A stretch of DNA of 64,000 bases from Mesorhizobium sp. WSM4311 (GCF_002295115.1 NZ_NSFV01000003.1:124001-188000); one strand, 5' to 3'; positions 1 to 9,294 are shown, counted from the stretch's first letter. Notes: generated from the letters alone by a model not told the origin. Numbers and translations are program-made.

Positions 1-2317
1 GATCAACCTGCTGCCCTACCGCAACGCCGACGGCACGATCGACATCGCCGCCTACGAGCATACCGTGCGTCTGTGGACCATCGTGCTGGAAATCTCGGTG
101 ATGATGGCGCAGTTCCCGTCGAAGGAGATCGCCAAGCTCTCCTACGAATACCGCACTCTCGGCCTCGGCTATGCCAATATTGGCGGCCTGCTGATGACCT
201 CGGGCATTCCCTATGATTCCGACGAGGGCCGCGCCATCTGCGCCGCGCTCACCGCGATCATGACTGGTGTGGCTTATTCGACATCGGCGGAAATGGCCTC
301 CGAACTCGGCGCCTTCCCCGACTATGACCGCAACGCCCAGAACATGCTGCGCGTCATGCGCAACCATCGCCGCGCTGCCTATGGCGACAAGGACGGCTAT
401 GAGAAGCTCGCCGTCAATCCGGTGCCGCTGGTCGCCTCCGACCTCAAGCAGCAGGCGCTTGCCGAACATGCGAAAGCCGCCTGGGACCGCGCCATCGAGC
501 TCGGCGAGGAGCATGGCTACCGCAATGCACAGGCAACTGTGATCGCGCCGACCGGCACGATCGGCCTGGTCATGGATTGCGACACCACCGGCATCGAGCC
601 CGACTTCGCGCTGGTGAAGTTCAAGAAGCTCGCCGGCGGCGGCTATTTCAAGATCATCAACCGCGCCGTGCCGGAAGCGCTGCGCACGCTCGGCTATTCC
701 GAGAGCCAGATCGCCGAGATCGAGGCCTATGCGGTCGGCCACGGCAATCTCAACCAGGCGCCCGGCATCAACCCCGGCTCGCTCAAGGCCAAGGGTTTCA
801 GCGACGACAAGATCGCCGCGCTCAATGCGGCGCTGAAGTCGGCCTTCGACATCAAGTTCGTCTTCAACCAGTGGACGCTCGGTGCCGACTGGGTGAAGGA
901 GACTTTTGGGTTCACCGACGAGCAGCTCAACGACTTCTCGTTCGAGATGCTGCCGGCGATGGGCTTCTCCAGGAAGGACATCGAGGCCGCCAACATCCAT
1001 GTCTGCGGTGCCATGACGCTGGAAGGAGCGCCTTTCCTCAAGGCCGAACACCTCGCCGTGTTCGACTGCGCCAGCCCCTGCGGCAAGATCGGCAAGCGCT
1101 CGCTGTCGATCAACAGCCACATCCAGATGATGGCGGCCGCACAGCCCTTCATCTCCGGCGCCATCTCCAAGACCATCAACATGCCCAACGATGCGACGGT
1201 TGAGGACGCCAAGGGCGCCTACATGCTGTCGTGGAAGCTGGCGCTGAAGGCCAACGCGCTCTACCGCGACGGCTCGAAGCTGTCGCAGCCGCTCAACGCC
1301 TCGCTGCTCGCCGATGGCGAGGAGGATGAGGACGAAGCCGTCGAGCAACTGATCGCGTCCCCGCAGGCGGCGCGCGCGGCGCAGATCACCGAGCGGATCG
1401 TCGAGCGCATCATCGAGCGCGTGTCGCGTGAGCAGGAAAAGCTGCCCGGCCGCCGCAAGGGTTACACCCAGAAGGCCAAGATCGGTGGCAACACCATCTT
1501 CCTGCGCACCGGCGAATATGATGATGGCCGCCTCGGCGAGATCTTCATCGACATGAACAAGGAAGGCGCCACGCTGCGTGGCCTTCTCAACAACTTCGCC
1601 ATCGCCATTTCGCTCGGCCTGCAATACGGCGTGCCGCTCGACGAATATGTGCACGCCTTCACCTTCACCAAGTTCGAGCCGGCCGGCATGGTCATCGGCA
1701 ACGATGCCATCAAGAGCGCGACGTCGATCCTCGACTACGTGTTCCGCGAACTGGCCATCTCCTATCTCGGCCGCAACGACCTCGCCCATGTCGACCAGTC
1801 GGACTTCTCCAACACCGCACTTGGCCGCGGCATCAGCGAAGGCAAGACCGACGCCGTTTCCAAGGGCCTGACCCGCGGTTCGCCGGTGAAGCTGGTGTCG
1901 AGGGCGATCGGCAACGAGCCGAAGGGCTTTGCCGGCGGCTCGACCGGCACCCCTGCCCGCTCGGCGCCCACCGCCTTCTCCGGCTCCAACGTGCTGGCCC
2001 TGAAGCCGGCCAGCGACGAGGCGATCGCCTACAAGCGCGACTATGAGGAGCGGGCCAAGGAACTGGCCGAGGACATCGCCTTCGAGGAAGCGGCGGGCTC
2101 TGCTTCGGTAGCCTCGGACGCGACGGCGGCGCTGTTCACCGATGCGGCTGCGAACGAAGCCGCCGAAGCGAAGAAACTCGCCGCCGACCGCCGCGCCAAG
2201 TCACTGCTGCAAGGCTACACCGGCAATTCCTGCTCCGAATGCCAGAATTTCACGATGGTGCGGAACGGGACCTGTGAGAAGTGCGACACGTGCGGCGCGA
2301 CGAGCGGGTGCAGCTGA
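1..2317 (+). CDS. nrdJ: Vitamin B12-dependent (class II) ribonucleotide reductase, C-terminal part
   Basis: Reduces ribonucleotides to deoxyribonucleotides using adenosylcobalamin as radical source; cytosolic. The frame is open from base 2, so the N-terminus lies outside the window and about 771 residues are visible. They include the family loop [13 protein letters not shown] (bases 547-585), a segment rich in GGLLM/GGGYF glycine turns, and a cysteine-rich tail with CSEC, CEKC and TCGATSGC that fits the zinc-ribbon/thiol-relay end of rhizobial NrdJ. Full-length family members are about 1,200-1,300 residues, so this is roughly the last 60 percent. No frameshift is seen; it ends with TGA at 2315-2317. 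Confidence 0.95.
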   Translation, partial: INLLPYRNADGTIDIAAYEHTVRLWTIVLEISVMMAQFPSKEIAKLSYEYRTLGLGYANIGGLLMTSGIPYDSDEGRAICAALTAIMTGVAYSTSAEMASELGAFPDYDRNAQNMLRVMRNHRRAAYGDKDGYEKLAVNPVPLVASDLKQQALAEHAKAAWDRAIELGEEHGYRNAQATVIAPTGTIGLVMDCDTTGIEPDFALVKFKKLAGGGYFKIINRAVPEALRTLGYSESQIAEIEAYAVGHGNLNQAPGINPGSLKAKGFSDDKIAALNAALKSAFDIKFVFNQWTLGADWVKETFGFTDEQLNDFSFEMLPAMGFSRKDIEAANIHVCGAMTLEGAPFLKAEHLAVFDCASPCGKIGKRSLSINSHIQMMAAAQPFISGAISKTINMPNDATVEDAKGAYMLSWKLALKANALYRDGSKLSQPLNASLLADGEEDEDEAVEQLIASPQAARAAQITERIVERIIERVSREQEKLPGRRKGYTQKAKIGGNTIFLRTGEYDDGRLGEIFIDMNKEGATLRGLLNNFAIAISLGLQYGVPLDEYVHAFTFTKFEPAGMVIGNDAIKSATSILDYVFRELAISYLGRNDLAHVDQSDFSNTALGRGISEGKTDAVSKGLTRGSPVKLVSRAIGNEPKGFAGGSTGTPARSAPTAFSGSNVLALKPASDEAIAYKRDYEERAKELAEDIAFEEAAGSASVASDATAALFTDAAANEAAEAKKLAADRRAKSLLQGYTGNSCSECQNFTMVRNGTCEKCDTCGATSGCS

Positions 2318-2347
2318 GGAAGGTCTAGGTCGACGCGGAATTCGACC

Positions 2348-2965
2348 ATGGACAAGCCTCCTCACACGTTTCGCGTAATCGACGGGGGCGGGCAAGCGCC
2401 CGCCCGGTGGCTTGATATTCCCTCTGCAGTTATCGGCAGATCACCTTTCGAAAAAACAGACAACGTCGTTTATCGAGTTGCCCAACACGACGCCCGGAAG
2501 GCGTTGGACCTTGGCAGGAAGCAGCCGCTTCTGGATCTCTGGAGCGTCGTGTTAGGCGAGATACCGCCTGTGAATAACGCGTTATCAAAATGGGGAAAAA
2601 CAGCGGAAGCGCACAAACTCTCGTCGCTGCTTGGTGCACACGCCTGCTTCCGTGGTATCAAGCGCCCTGCAGGGAACGATGACAAGGGGTTTGATTTTTA
2701 CGTTTTCGTATCAAAGCCTGCCATATTCTTCGTGTATGATCCAAGTCTCGGCTGTGTGATCAAGCCGTCACGCGTGCCAGAGGATGTGGTACATGTAACA
2801 TACGTACGGCTCGACTATCCTCAGGGCCGTCCGGTAGGAAAATGCTCGAAAGTAGCCAATGGCGCAATCGGTGTTGTCACACATTGGGAGTTTGTCGAAG
2901 CGGACAGTGACTCGCCGAACTTGCCCGTAAATTTTGCGGAGCGCTACCGACGACAAATGTGGTGA
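2348..2965 (+). CDS. Hypothetical protein, 205 aa, AT-richer than neighbours
   Basis: I do not recognise the family. The protein is soluble, with no signal peptide or membrane helix. It has a moderately conserved-looking core (FDFYVFVSKPAIFFVYDP) rich in aromatic residues. It starts 30 bp after nrdJ with only a weak ribosome binding site. Codon choice is clearly less GC-biased than in nrdJ (many codons end in A or T), and the following gene shares this, so both may have been acquired together. Stop TGA at 2963-2965; the next gene starts 9 bp later, so the two are probably co-transcribed. Confidence 0.6.
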   Translation: MDKPPHTFRVIDGGGQAPARWLDIPSAVIGRSPFEKTDNVVYRVAQHDARKALDLGRKQPLLDLWSVVLGEIPPVNNALSKWGKTAEAHKLSSLLGAHACFRGIKRPAGNDDKGFDFYVFVSKPAIFFVYDPSLGCVIKPSRVPEDVVHVTYVRLDYPQGRPVGKCSKVANGAIGVVTHWEFVEADSDSPNLPVNFAERYRRQMW

Positions 2966-2974
2966 ACTGACGCT

Positions 2975-3376
2975 ATGGGAAACATAGATAGGACAGGTAC
3001 GATCGGCAGCTATCGGCCATGTGCCATCTACTACGAGCAGTCCGACAGCCTTGAATATGTGCGGGTAGACTCGCCAAGCGTTTACCGCCGTGTCGATGAC
3101 TTCCTAACCCTGATACTGGCAATGGAAGATCGCTCGCCTATAGGATTCAAACTTAAAGGCTTCAGGCACTTTTATCTTCGTCATCTCAAAAGAAACTATC
3201 ATTCAGAACGCCAAGAATTTTTGGCACTCGTAAAGATCGTAGAGGAGGCTCTTTGCGTTTTTGGAGACAAAGTTTTCGATGATGAGAAGCGTGTCGCATA
3301 TCAAAGGGCTATCGATATTGCTCAAAGCGACAACGTTGAGGTCAGAGACTTTCCGTCAATGGCCTCGCACGGTTAG
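2975..3376 (+). CDS. Hypothetical protein, 133 aa, second of an AT-rich pair
   Basis: Unrecognised small cytosolic protein. Its N-terminal half contains GSYRPCAIYYEQSD. The middle is basic and aromatic (FRHFYLRHLKRNYHSERQ) and the rest looks helical. It begins 9 bp after the 2348-2965 gene in the same strand and with the same low-GC codon use, suggesting a two-gene cassette inserted between nrdJ and the minus-strand gene at 3403. No toxin-antitoxin, restriction or transposase motif could be seen. The role is unknown. Confidence 0.55.
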   Translation: MGNIDRTGTIGSYRPCAIYYEQSDSLEYVRVDSPSVYRRVDDFLTLILAMEDRSPIGFKLKGFRHFYLRHLKRNYHSERQEFLALVKIVEEALCVFGDKVFDDEKRVAYQRAIDIAQSDNVEVRDFPSMASHG

Positions 3377-3402
3377 ATGAAATCAACTGGCCGCCCTTCG
3401 CG

Positions 3403-3942
3403 TCACGCGAAGTAATCCCTACTTGTAACCGCCGGCAACACCCGCAGCGTCTGCTCGTCAAACAGCGGTTCGTCCTGGCCTATCCGGACAAACAGCACTT
3501 TCCGCCCCTCACCCGCCGGCACCTCGAAATACTGGATGCCGTCGGGCATTTCGCCCCTGTCGCCGCAGGGCGGTTCCGGAACCTCGTCGGGGTCAGCAAG
3601 TGCTTTCAGTTCTTTCGCATAGGCGGCGTCGGGGCTGAATGTATAGCGCTTGATGCCGGCGGGCACGGTCCCCTCCGTGTAGGGCGCCAGCACGCAGCGC
3701 GAACTGACGGCCTTGTCAGTCTTTTCCAGGAACAGGCGCCGCATGGCGGCCCCGGCGGTTTCGCCTGACTTGATGTCGAACACCTCGACCAGCGGGTCGG
3801 CCGCGCCGCCATCGCTGTATTTGATAGAGAGCGCGTTGCCGGCGAATTCGAAATGGATCTGGCGGAAGCCGAAGTCGCAGCGGTGCGCCCAAGCGGCAAG
3901 GCCGATCGTCTTGTCGCCCATATTTTCCCAGACCACGCGCAT
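3403..3942 (-). CDS. Conserved-looking hypothetical protein, 179 aa
   Basis: Soluble protein without an obvious signal peptide; family not recognised. It contains short acidic and proline-rich stretches (DPDEVPEPPCGDRGEMPDG) and a beta-rich C-terminus (KVLFVRIGQDEPLFDE). An in-frame TAA lies directly before the ATG at 3942, which fixes the longest possible start. A second ATG eight codons in (MGDKTIGL) is also plausible. High-GC codon use matches the bulk of the window. It is divergently oriented to the acyltransferase gene at 4131. Confidence 0.65.
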   Translation of the reverse strand: MRVVWENMGDKTIGLAAWAHRCDFGFRQIHFEFAGNALSIKYSDGGAADPLVEVFDIKSGETAGAAMRRLFLEKTDKAVSSRCVLAPYTEGTVPAGIKRYTFSPDAAYAKELKALADPDEVPEPPCGDRGEMPDGIQYFEVPAGEGRKVLFVRIGQDEPLFDEQTLRVLPAVTSRDYFA

Positions 3943-4130
3943 TTTATTGTGAGAGCGTTGTGAACCTTTGGCCCCGTTCTGGCGAGGCCGAACTCATGCA
4001 AACGCACGATGATTTAGCCCGAAGCGACAAGCACTATCGATTGGCGCTCGATAGACCTCTCTGTGACGCCGAAGCCTTGGGATCAGGCTTTTGGTCAGGG
4101 TCAAAGGGCCCTGTATGGCGAGGAGGGGCA

Positions 4131-5243
4131 ATGGAAATGGTTGGCAACACCAACTCATCGCGCCTGGCATCACTCGACCTTCTACGATTGATCGCAGCCT
4201 TGGCGGTTGTGTGCTTTCACTACCTTTATCGGGGACCGATTGCCGGAGATGTCGACGCTGGATATCCTGTGGCTGCCCCGTTTGCCATCTATGGCTATCT
4301 CGGTGTCAATCTGTTTTTCCTGATCAGCGGTTTTGTCATCACGTGGTCGGCTGAGGGGCGAAAGTGGCAGGATTTCGCCGTCGCGCGCTTTGTGCGGCTT
4401 TATCCTGGATTTCTGCTCTGCATGACCTTGACGTTTGTCGTTCTCTCGATCGCCGACAACCCTAGATTTCCGACAGATTTTTCGACCTATGTCGCCAATC
4501 TTTCCATGTTCGCCCGGGCATTCGGCAGGCCGTCCATGGACGGTGTCTACTGGTCGATCATGCTCGAGATCGTATTCTATGGCTGGGTTGCGATGCTTAT
4601 TTTTGCGGGTGCCTTCCAGCGTTGGAAGTTGGCGATCGTTGCCATCTGGCTCGTGATTTCGGCAGGAAATGAGCTCTTCTTCGGGAACACGGCGATACGA
4701 ATTTTGCTTATCACAAGCTACGCGCCTTTTTTTGCCGTCGGCATTTTGGCCCAACAGGTTGTCGCAAAAGGTCGTTCGCCGGCAGCGCTCATCCTTCTTG
4801 TCGCAGCGTTCCTGTTGTCGTGCCAGACGATCACATTCAATCAGGGCTGGATGCAGGAACATTACGGAACGGCCATTCCCTATCCCGCTCTCCTGGTCGC
4901 CAATGGATTTGTCTTTGGGATTTTCGCAGGTGCACTCCTGATCCGCTCCCGCGTGGCCCCTTCGAAGACCGTTCTGATGCTCGGCGGATTGACTTACCCA
5001 CTTTATCTTCTGCACCAGTACATAGGTTATCTCTCTCTCAACGCGCTGGCCCCGTTTATCGGCAAGAACGCTGCGTTCTTTGTCGTTTTGCTCGCGGTGC
5101 TCCTTGCCTCCTTCTTGATCTGGCGCTTTGTCGAATCGCCGCTACGCAAGCCGCTTATCCGCGGTTTGACGTCCGCCATCGATCACATCGCATCGGCAGG
5201 ATCCGCGCACGCCAGAAGGAACCGCCCAGTGGCGCGGACTTAG
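4131..5243 (+). CDS. Acyltransferase family 3 (OafA/YrhL-type) membrane protein
   Basis: Integral inner-membrane protein expected to O-acylate surface sugars such as LPS or exopolysaccharide. It is 370 aa with about ten hydrophobic helices. The N-terminal signature RLASLDLLRLIAALAVVCFH carries the conserved histidine of the family, followed by YLGVNLFFLISGFVI. The C-terminal helix motif YPLYLLHQYIGYLSL matches family 3 acyltransferases. The start at 4131 is chosen because a strong AGGAGGGG site lies at 4121-4128; the frame is open further upstream without such a site. GC content is a little lower than in nearby genes, which is common for polysaccharide-decoration genes. Confidence 0.9.
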   Translation: MEMVGNTNSSRLASLDLLRLIAALAVVCFHYLYRGPIAGDVDAGYPVAAPFAIYGYLGVNLFFLISGFVITWSAEGRKWQDFAVARFVRLYPGFLLCMTLTFVVLSIADNPRFPTDFSTYVANLSMFARAFGRPSMDGVYWSIMLEIVFYGWVAMLIFAGAFQRWKLAIVAIWLVISAGNELFFGNTAIRILLITSYAPFFAVGILAQQVVAKGRSPAALILLVAAFLLSCQTITFNQGWMQEHYGTAIPYPALLVANGFVFGIFAGALLIRSRVAPSKTVLMLGGLTYPLYLLHQYIGYLSLNALAPFIGKNAAFFVVLLAVLLASFLIWRFVESPLRKPLIRGLTSAIDHIASAGSAHARRNRPVART

Positions 5244-5339
5244 CGTAACCTTCGCAGGCGAGACAGGAGGTGGGTTGCCAGCGGCAGGAGCACTGGTCTA
5301 GGCGCCTGCACGCAACGCAACCTGATCGATCTCACGACG

Positions 5340-5861
5340 CTAGTCATCGCTGCACCCTGTCAGAATGAAGGCATCCCAGGCCGAGCCGTCCGGATTGGCG
5401 TTGGCGAAATCGGCCCATTCGGTGAAAGCCACACCGAAATCGGGCAACAGCAGCCCTTTCGGCGCCGGCGTCGCTTCGCGCGAATTCAACTGTTCGGCCC
5501 CGCCGCCGGTCAAGGCATAGACCTGACCGTCCCATATCCTGCACAGTCCGCTGCTATCCTGCAGGCCCGCTTCGCGATCATCGTCGGTGCAGGCGTGGCG
5601 GATGGTGCCGAGCGGAAAGGAATTCTTGCCGTTGGTCCAAGTGATATCGGCCGGCAGGTTTTTATCGGTGTTTGGCACGCTCAGCGAGAACACCTGCGCC
5701 GTCAGCGCCGCCGGCTCATTGTCCAGCGGCCGGAATTGCAGAACCGCGCCTGAGCGCGGCTCGCGGTAGGTGGCGTGGCTCAGCAGGCATTCCTTGGCAT
5801 TCGTCACCTGGATCGGGCCGAGCAGGCCCAAGAAAACGCAAGCCAGTTTGCGAACGATCAC
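5340..5861 (-). CDS. Hypothetical secreted protein, 173 aa
   Basis: Small exported protein of unknown role. A GTG start at 5861 is preferred: GGAG precedes it by 7 nt and it gives a clean signal peptide (VRKLACVFLGLLGPIQVTNA, cleavage before KECLLS). The frame runs further upstream but would overlap the neighbouring gene and remove the signal. The mature part has four or five cysteines (KECLL, HACTD, GLCRI, TGCSDD), consistent with periplasmic disulfides. It lies 44 bp after the DUF3592 gene on the same strand, probably co-transcribed. Confidence 0.65.
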   Translation of the reverse strand: MIVRKLACVFLGLLGPIQVTNAKECLLSHATYREPRSGAVLQFRPLDNEPAALTAQVFSLSVPNTDKNLPADITWTNGKNSFPLGTIRHACTDDDREAGLQDSSGLCRIWDGQVYALTGGGAEQLNSREATPAPKGLLLPDFGVAFTEWADFANANPDGSAWDAFILTGCSDD

Positions 5862-5905
5862 TGGATGTCTCCGGGAAAGCGTTGTCGAAGCCAAAAAATC
5901 CGCCC

Positions 5906-6877
5906 TCACACCAGCCCGACCAGAAAGGCAGCGCCGCCGAGAAATCCTGCCGAACAGACCCACAGCAGCCAGAGCCCACGCACCCGGCATTCGAGCACCG
6001 CCGAGCCAGGGTTGGCGGGATCATAGTGCACGTCGACCTTGCTGCCCTCCGCATAGCGCCGCGCTTGGCCGCTGACGAGGCCGGGCAGCGAAGCCGTGAC
6101 GGTCGCGCCGAAGGTGACGCGGTCGGCGCTGTAGCGCTGGCCGGCGACGCCATAGCTGTAGACGATGCGAGATTTGAAAACCGTGCGCCAGCGTTGATAG
6201 CCTGAATAGGTCCGCAGCGCCTGCAGGCCTGAGGCATCGATGCGGCCGGCGGCGACCGGCCATTTTGCCGCCTGCTCGGCAAGCGACTTCTGGGCAAAGC
6301 CCATGCGCAGAGCGAACAGGCCCATGAACAGCAGCAATGCCGCGGCGCCGAGGTTTTGCGGCTTGGGCAGATGCGGCCGGATCGCCTCAAGCACGCCGCC
6401 GATGGAAAACACCAGAACCGCCGTGCCGATCACCAACCCGGCCGAGAGCTGGAACATGAACTTGAAGGCGCCGTCCGGCATGGTGCGCTCGATCACGGCC
6501 TTGCTCGGATCGGCCGGATTGTAAAAGACGGTCACCTCCGCGCCGCGGGGAAACTGCGCAAGGGTTTCGCGGACTTCAAAGTTCCCCAAATTTTCCTTCA
6601 CGCTGTAGCGCGAGCTTTGAAATTTCTTGCCGCCGACCTTATATTCGAAGGTGATGGCCGGGAAATTGCGCATCTCCGTGGTATCGGTGCTGTCCGAGCC
6701 AGCGCTCGAGCTTCTGACCTCACGCGCCTCGACGCGCGACGAGATGATCTTTCCCGGCGTCGGCAACCAGCGGCTCAGCGCCTGCACCTCCCGCCATTTC
6801 ACGATAGTGATGAGCGACAGCATGCCGGAGACCGCGCAGGCAAAGCCGACAAGCAGAAATTTGAGTTCCAGCTCCAC
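5906..6877 (-). CDS. DUF3592 domain membrane protein
   Basis: Membrane protein of 323 aa with an N-terminal helix (FLLVGFACAVSGMLSLITI), two central helices near residues 140-195 and a C-terminal helix (LWLLWVCSAGFLGGAAFLVG). Two copies of the DUF3592 unit are visible. Each has a W-x-P-xx-G-x-I strand (SRWLPTPGKIIS; AKWPVAAGRID), a tyrosine-rich beta stretch and the ending VxVxYxPxxPxxAVIE (VTVFYNPADPSKAVIE; VDVHYDPANPGSAVLE). The start is GTG at 6877 after a GGGGGGATCAGG purine tract. Molecular role is unknown; members occur singly or near secreted proteins, as here. Confidence 0.85.
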   Translation of the reverse strand: MELELKFLLVGFACAVSGMLSLITIVKWREVQALSRWLPTPGKIISSRVEAREVRSSSAGSDSTDTTEMRNFPAITFEYKVGGKKFQSSRYSVKENLGNFEVRETLAQFPRGAEVTVFYNPADPSKAVIERTMPDGAFKFMFQLSAGLVIGTAVLVFSIGGVLEAIRPHLPKPQNLGAAALLLFMGLFALRMGFAQKSLAEQAAKWPVAAGRIDASGLQALRTYSGYQRWRTVFKSRIVYSYGVAGQRYSADRVTFGATVTASLPGLVSGQARRYAEGSKVDVHYDPANPGSAVLECRVRGLWLLWVCSAGFLGGAAFLVGLV

Positions 6878-6982
6878 CCTGATCCCCCCGGAGTGCAGGA
6901 ACAGGCACTAGACAGCACTGCGGCGGCAATGTCTCGCTTATTCGCAAAGTCGAGAGATGAGCGGCCGGGCGTAACGCGCGCC

Positions 6983-7010
6983 CTCTCCTTCTCCCCTTGC
7001 AGGAGATGGA
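6983..7010. repeat. Degenerate REP-like hairpin repeat (CTTCTCC/GGAGA type)
   Basis: The segment reads CCTTCTCCCCTTGCAGGAGA at its core and contains TCTCC (6990-6994) facing GGAGA (7002-7006). Better-preserved relatives lie at 15922-15943 and, in another variant, at 40957-40985. All three sit just past gene ends, here 12 bp after the stop of the methyltransferase gene at 7022. This fits a dispersed palindromic repeat of rhizobial chromosomes. Confidence 0.45.
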
Positions 7011-7021
7011 AGAAGATCCCT

Positions 7022-7630
7022 TCACGACGGCCTGACAGCCAGGAAGGTGTTCCATTCCTCGCTGTTGCGGCCCACGTTGAAATCGTCCCTGAGAAGGACC
7101 AGCCCGGCGGCTTCGAGACGGGCCGCGAAGTCGTCCCGACGCCACAAGACCGTATGATAGCTGCTGTCCGTCTCGCCATCGCCGTTGCGCATCGATACGA
7201 GGAAGGCGCCGCCTGGCCGCAGCGACCGAGCTATCCTGGCAAGCACCTGGTCGGTCTGGTCGCGCGGCACATGGATCAGGACGGCGAGCGCCAGGACGGC
7301 GTCATAGGGGCCGCCGAGATCGTCGGTGAGGAGATCGAGAAGCTCACCATGCTTGCCGCGCGCGGCCTGCAGCTCGAGAAACCGTTTTGTCGCGTCGGTG
7401 CGGCGAACCTTGACACCCAGGCCCTCCAGAAAGTCCGCATCGTAGCCCGCTCCCGACCCGACTTCCAGAATCCGGCCTGACGTGCCGGCAATCGCCACAA
7501 GGCGCTTCAGCGATGCCTGCTCTCTGTCGTTGGGAACATGCCGCACGATGGCATCGTAGCGATCCGCATAATCCTCGTAGGCACTGATCGTTTGACGGCT
7601 CTTCGCCAGGGCCTGCGACAACACATCCAT
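7022..7630 (-). CDS. Class I SAM-dependent methyltransferase
   Basis: Small cytosolic methyltransferase of 202 aa; substrate unknown. Motif I is GRILEVGSGAGYDADFL, with motif II at VKVRRTDATKRFLE and motif IV at PYDAVLALAVLIHVPRD, then SLRPGGAFLVSM. The start at 7630 (MDVLSQALAKSRQ) is preferred because GGGAGG lies 5 nt before it. An ATG seven codons upstream is possible but its own site is worse. The DUF1127 gene lies 40 bp upstream on the same strand. Confidence 0.85.
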   Translation of the reverse strand: MDVLSQALAKSRQTISAYEDYADRYDAIVRHVPNDREQASLKRLVAIAGTSGRILEVGSGAGYDADFLEGLGVKVRRTDATKRFLELQAARGKHGELLDLLTDDLGGPYDAVLALAVLIHVPRDQTDQVLARIARSLRPGGAFLVSMRNGDGETDSSYHTVLWRRDDFAARLEAAGLVLLRDDFNVGRNSEEWNTFLAVRPS

Positions 7631-7670
7631 CTTGCCCTCCCTTGTATCCATGTGCGCCAAAAAAGCTTCT

Positions 7671-7838
7671 TCAGCGAATGGTGCCGGGAGGCACGTGTCC
7701 GTCGAGGACGCCGATGTCGCGCAGGAAATGATCCGACAGCGAACGCTGGTCAAGCAGGCCGCGCCTGCGGGGCCTGAACGGAGCGGTGAAGAGATCGAGC
7801 ATCGGGCGACGAAGCGTGTCGTAGAGGGTGGTGGTCAT
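7671..7838 (-). CDS. DUF1127 (YjiS-like) small protein
   Basis: 55-aa protein whose C-terminal half fits the DUF1127 helix pattern (LSDHFLRDIGVLDGH, the usual L-x-D-IG core). DUF1127 proteins are small, basic and often stress- or phosphate-responsive; some bind RNA. The start at 7838 follows AAGGACAGG by about 4 nt. A longer frame upstream lacks a site. It is divergent from the LysR gene at 7943 across a 104-bp intergenic region. Two related small genes occur at 27389 and 48082. Confidence 0.8.
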   Translation of the reverse strand: MTTTLYDTLRRPMLDLFTAPFRPRRRGLLDQRSLSDHFLRDIGVLDGHVPPGTIR

Positions 7839-7918
7839 TGCCCTGTCCTTTCGTGTTGGAGTTGATGACCAGAGCATGCCTGTTCGCGGCCTTGGCTTCC
7901 AATCGAACGTCGCGTACC

Positions 7919-7941
7919 ATGCATCAGGAGGACTGATGCGT
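7919..7941 (+). promoter_or_regulatory. Dyad (ATC-N9-GAT) enclosing the ribosome binding site of the LysR gene
   Basis: GCATCAG (7921-7927) and CTGATGC (7933-7939) form a perfect 7-bp inverted repeat around GAGGA; a G-U and an A-T pair extend it to 9 bp. The same sequence is ATC-N9-GAT (7923-7937) inside T-N11-A, the classical LysR-type operator shape. It lies 3-24 bases before the ATG at 7943 and contains AGGAGG, so it could serve as an autoregulatory operator or as a hairpin that controls translation. Confidence 0.5.
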
Positions 7942-7942
7942 C

Positions 7943-8854
7943 ATGAGTTGGGAACTACCACCATTGGGGGCTATCAGGGTGTTTGAAGCCGCCGCGCGGC
8001 TGGGCAGTTTCACCAAGGCGGCCGAAGAACTCGGCATGACCCAATCGGCGGCCAGCTATCAGATCAAGGTTCTGGAGGAGCGCGCCGGAACGCCACTTTT
8101 CATAAGAAAAACAAGGCAGATTGCCTTGACCGTGGCCGGACAACAGCTGGCGCCGCATGCATCCGGCGCGTTCTCGGCCCTGGCCGATGCGTGGGTCGCC
8201 ACAAAGGGCGGAGCGACCGGAGTGCTATCGGTGACGACCATGGAAACCTTCGCGACGAACTGGCTGGCCGTGTGGCTTGGAACATTCCAGCTGATGCATC
8301 CAGACCTTGCCGTGAAGGTCAATACATCGCCCCGGCTGGTCGATTTCACACGCGAGGACATGGACATCGGGATCCGGACAGGCGCCGGAAATTGGCCCGG
8401 TCTGACCGCGCACTATCTGTTCAAGGCCGACTACACGCCCATGCTCAGCCCAAGACTGGCCGAAAGCGTGGGCGGCATCCGCCAGCCCGAGGATCTCTAC
8501 AAGGTGCCGCTGTGCTGCGCCGACGATCCTTGGTGGAAGATCTGGTTCGAAGCCGCCGGCCTACCCTTCGAGCCCGATCGCGTCATCGCAGGTCCGATGC
8601 TGGGGTCGCAGGCCTACGACGCAATGGCGGCTTTGACCGATCGGGGCGCGGCCATCCTCACCCGCAATATCTACAGCGCCCTGCTGGCGAAGGGCCAGTT
8701 GATACAGCCCTTCGAAGTCCTCGGATCCGACGGCGACGGTTATTGGCTGGTGCACCTGGAAAGCCGACGCAACGTGCCGAAGATCAAGGTGTTCCGGGAT
8801 TGGGTGCTGGCCCAGACCGCCGAGATTCGGGCGCAGGAAGAGCGCCAGACTTAG
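7943..8854 (+). CDS. LysR-family transcriptional regulator (GcvA-like)
   Basis: 303 aa. The N-terminal winged helix-turn-helix (residues about 5-63) has the family pattern LPPLGAIRVFEAAARLGSFT, KAAEELGMTQSAASYQIKVLE and GTPLFIRKTRQIALT. The effector-binding domain follows from about residue 90. The wording of the HTH (LxALRxFEAAARxxSFxxAAxEL) resembles GcvA-type regulators. The gene is divergent from the DUF1127 gene and 32 bp upstream of a VOC protein in the same direction, so one of these is the likely target. A LysR-type dyad overlaps its own translation start. Confidence 0.92.
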   Translation: MSWELPPLGAIRVFEAAARLGSFTKAAEELGMTQSAASYQIKVLEERAGTPLFIRKTRQIALTVAGQQLAPHASGAFSALADAWVATKGGATGVLSVTTMETFATNWLAVWLGTFQLMHPDLAVKVNTSPRLVDFTREDMDIGIRTGAGNWPGLTAHYLFKADYTPMLSPRLAESVGGIRQPEDLYKVPLCCADDPWWKIWFEAAGLPFEPDRVIAGPMLGSQAYDAMAALTDRGAAILTRNIYSALLAKGQLIQPFEVLGSDGDGYWLVHLESRRNVPKIKVFRDWVLAQTAEIRAQEERQT

Positions 8855-8886
8855 GCTTACAAGGTTCACGCGCAACAGAGGACCAG

Positions 8887-9294
8887 ATGATCGATCACAT
8901 AACCATCGAAGTGTCCGACCTGGAGAAGAGCAAGCTCTTCTACGAACGCGCTTTCGCGCCCCTGGGCTATTGCCTGTCCTTCGGCAAGGAGGGCGTGTTC
9001 TGGGCTTTCGACGTCGGCAGTGGCTGCCTGTTCGAGATCCAGCGAACAGGCGAGGCGCCGCCGCTCACCCATCTGCATGTTGCCTTCCGCGTCCGCAGCA
9101 AGGCAGAGGTCGATGCGTTCCACCAGTCGGCGCTGGCAGCCGGCGCCCAAGACAATGGCGCGCCCGGCCCGCGTCCCGATTATGCGGAGAATTACTACGC
9201 CTGCTTCGTACTCGACCCCGATGGCTACAACATCGAGGCAATGATCAACGAGACCGCGGCTTCATCCAAGGGCGCCAATACGAGTCGAGGATGA
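8887..9294 (+). CDS. VOC-family (glyoxalase/bleomycin-resistance-like) protein
   Basis: 135-aa single-subunit VOC fold protein, a metal-dependent lyase/dioxygenase-like scaffold; substrate unknown. The beginning MIDHITIEVSDLEKSKLFYE and the end FVLDPDGYNIEAMI are typical, giving metal ligand candidates His4 and the final Glu. The middle HLHVAFRVRSKAEVDAFH begins the second beta-alpha-beta-beta-beta module. AGAGGA lies 4 nt before the ATG at 8887. It is probably co-transcribed with the LysR gene ending at 8854. Confidence 0.88.
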   Translation: MIDHITIEVSDLEKSKLFYERAFAPLGYCLSFGKEGVFWAFDVGSGCLFEIQRTGEAPPLTHLHVAFRVRSKAEVDAFHQSALAAGAQDNGAPGPRPDYAENYYACFVLDPDGYNIEAMINETAASSKGANTSRG

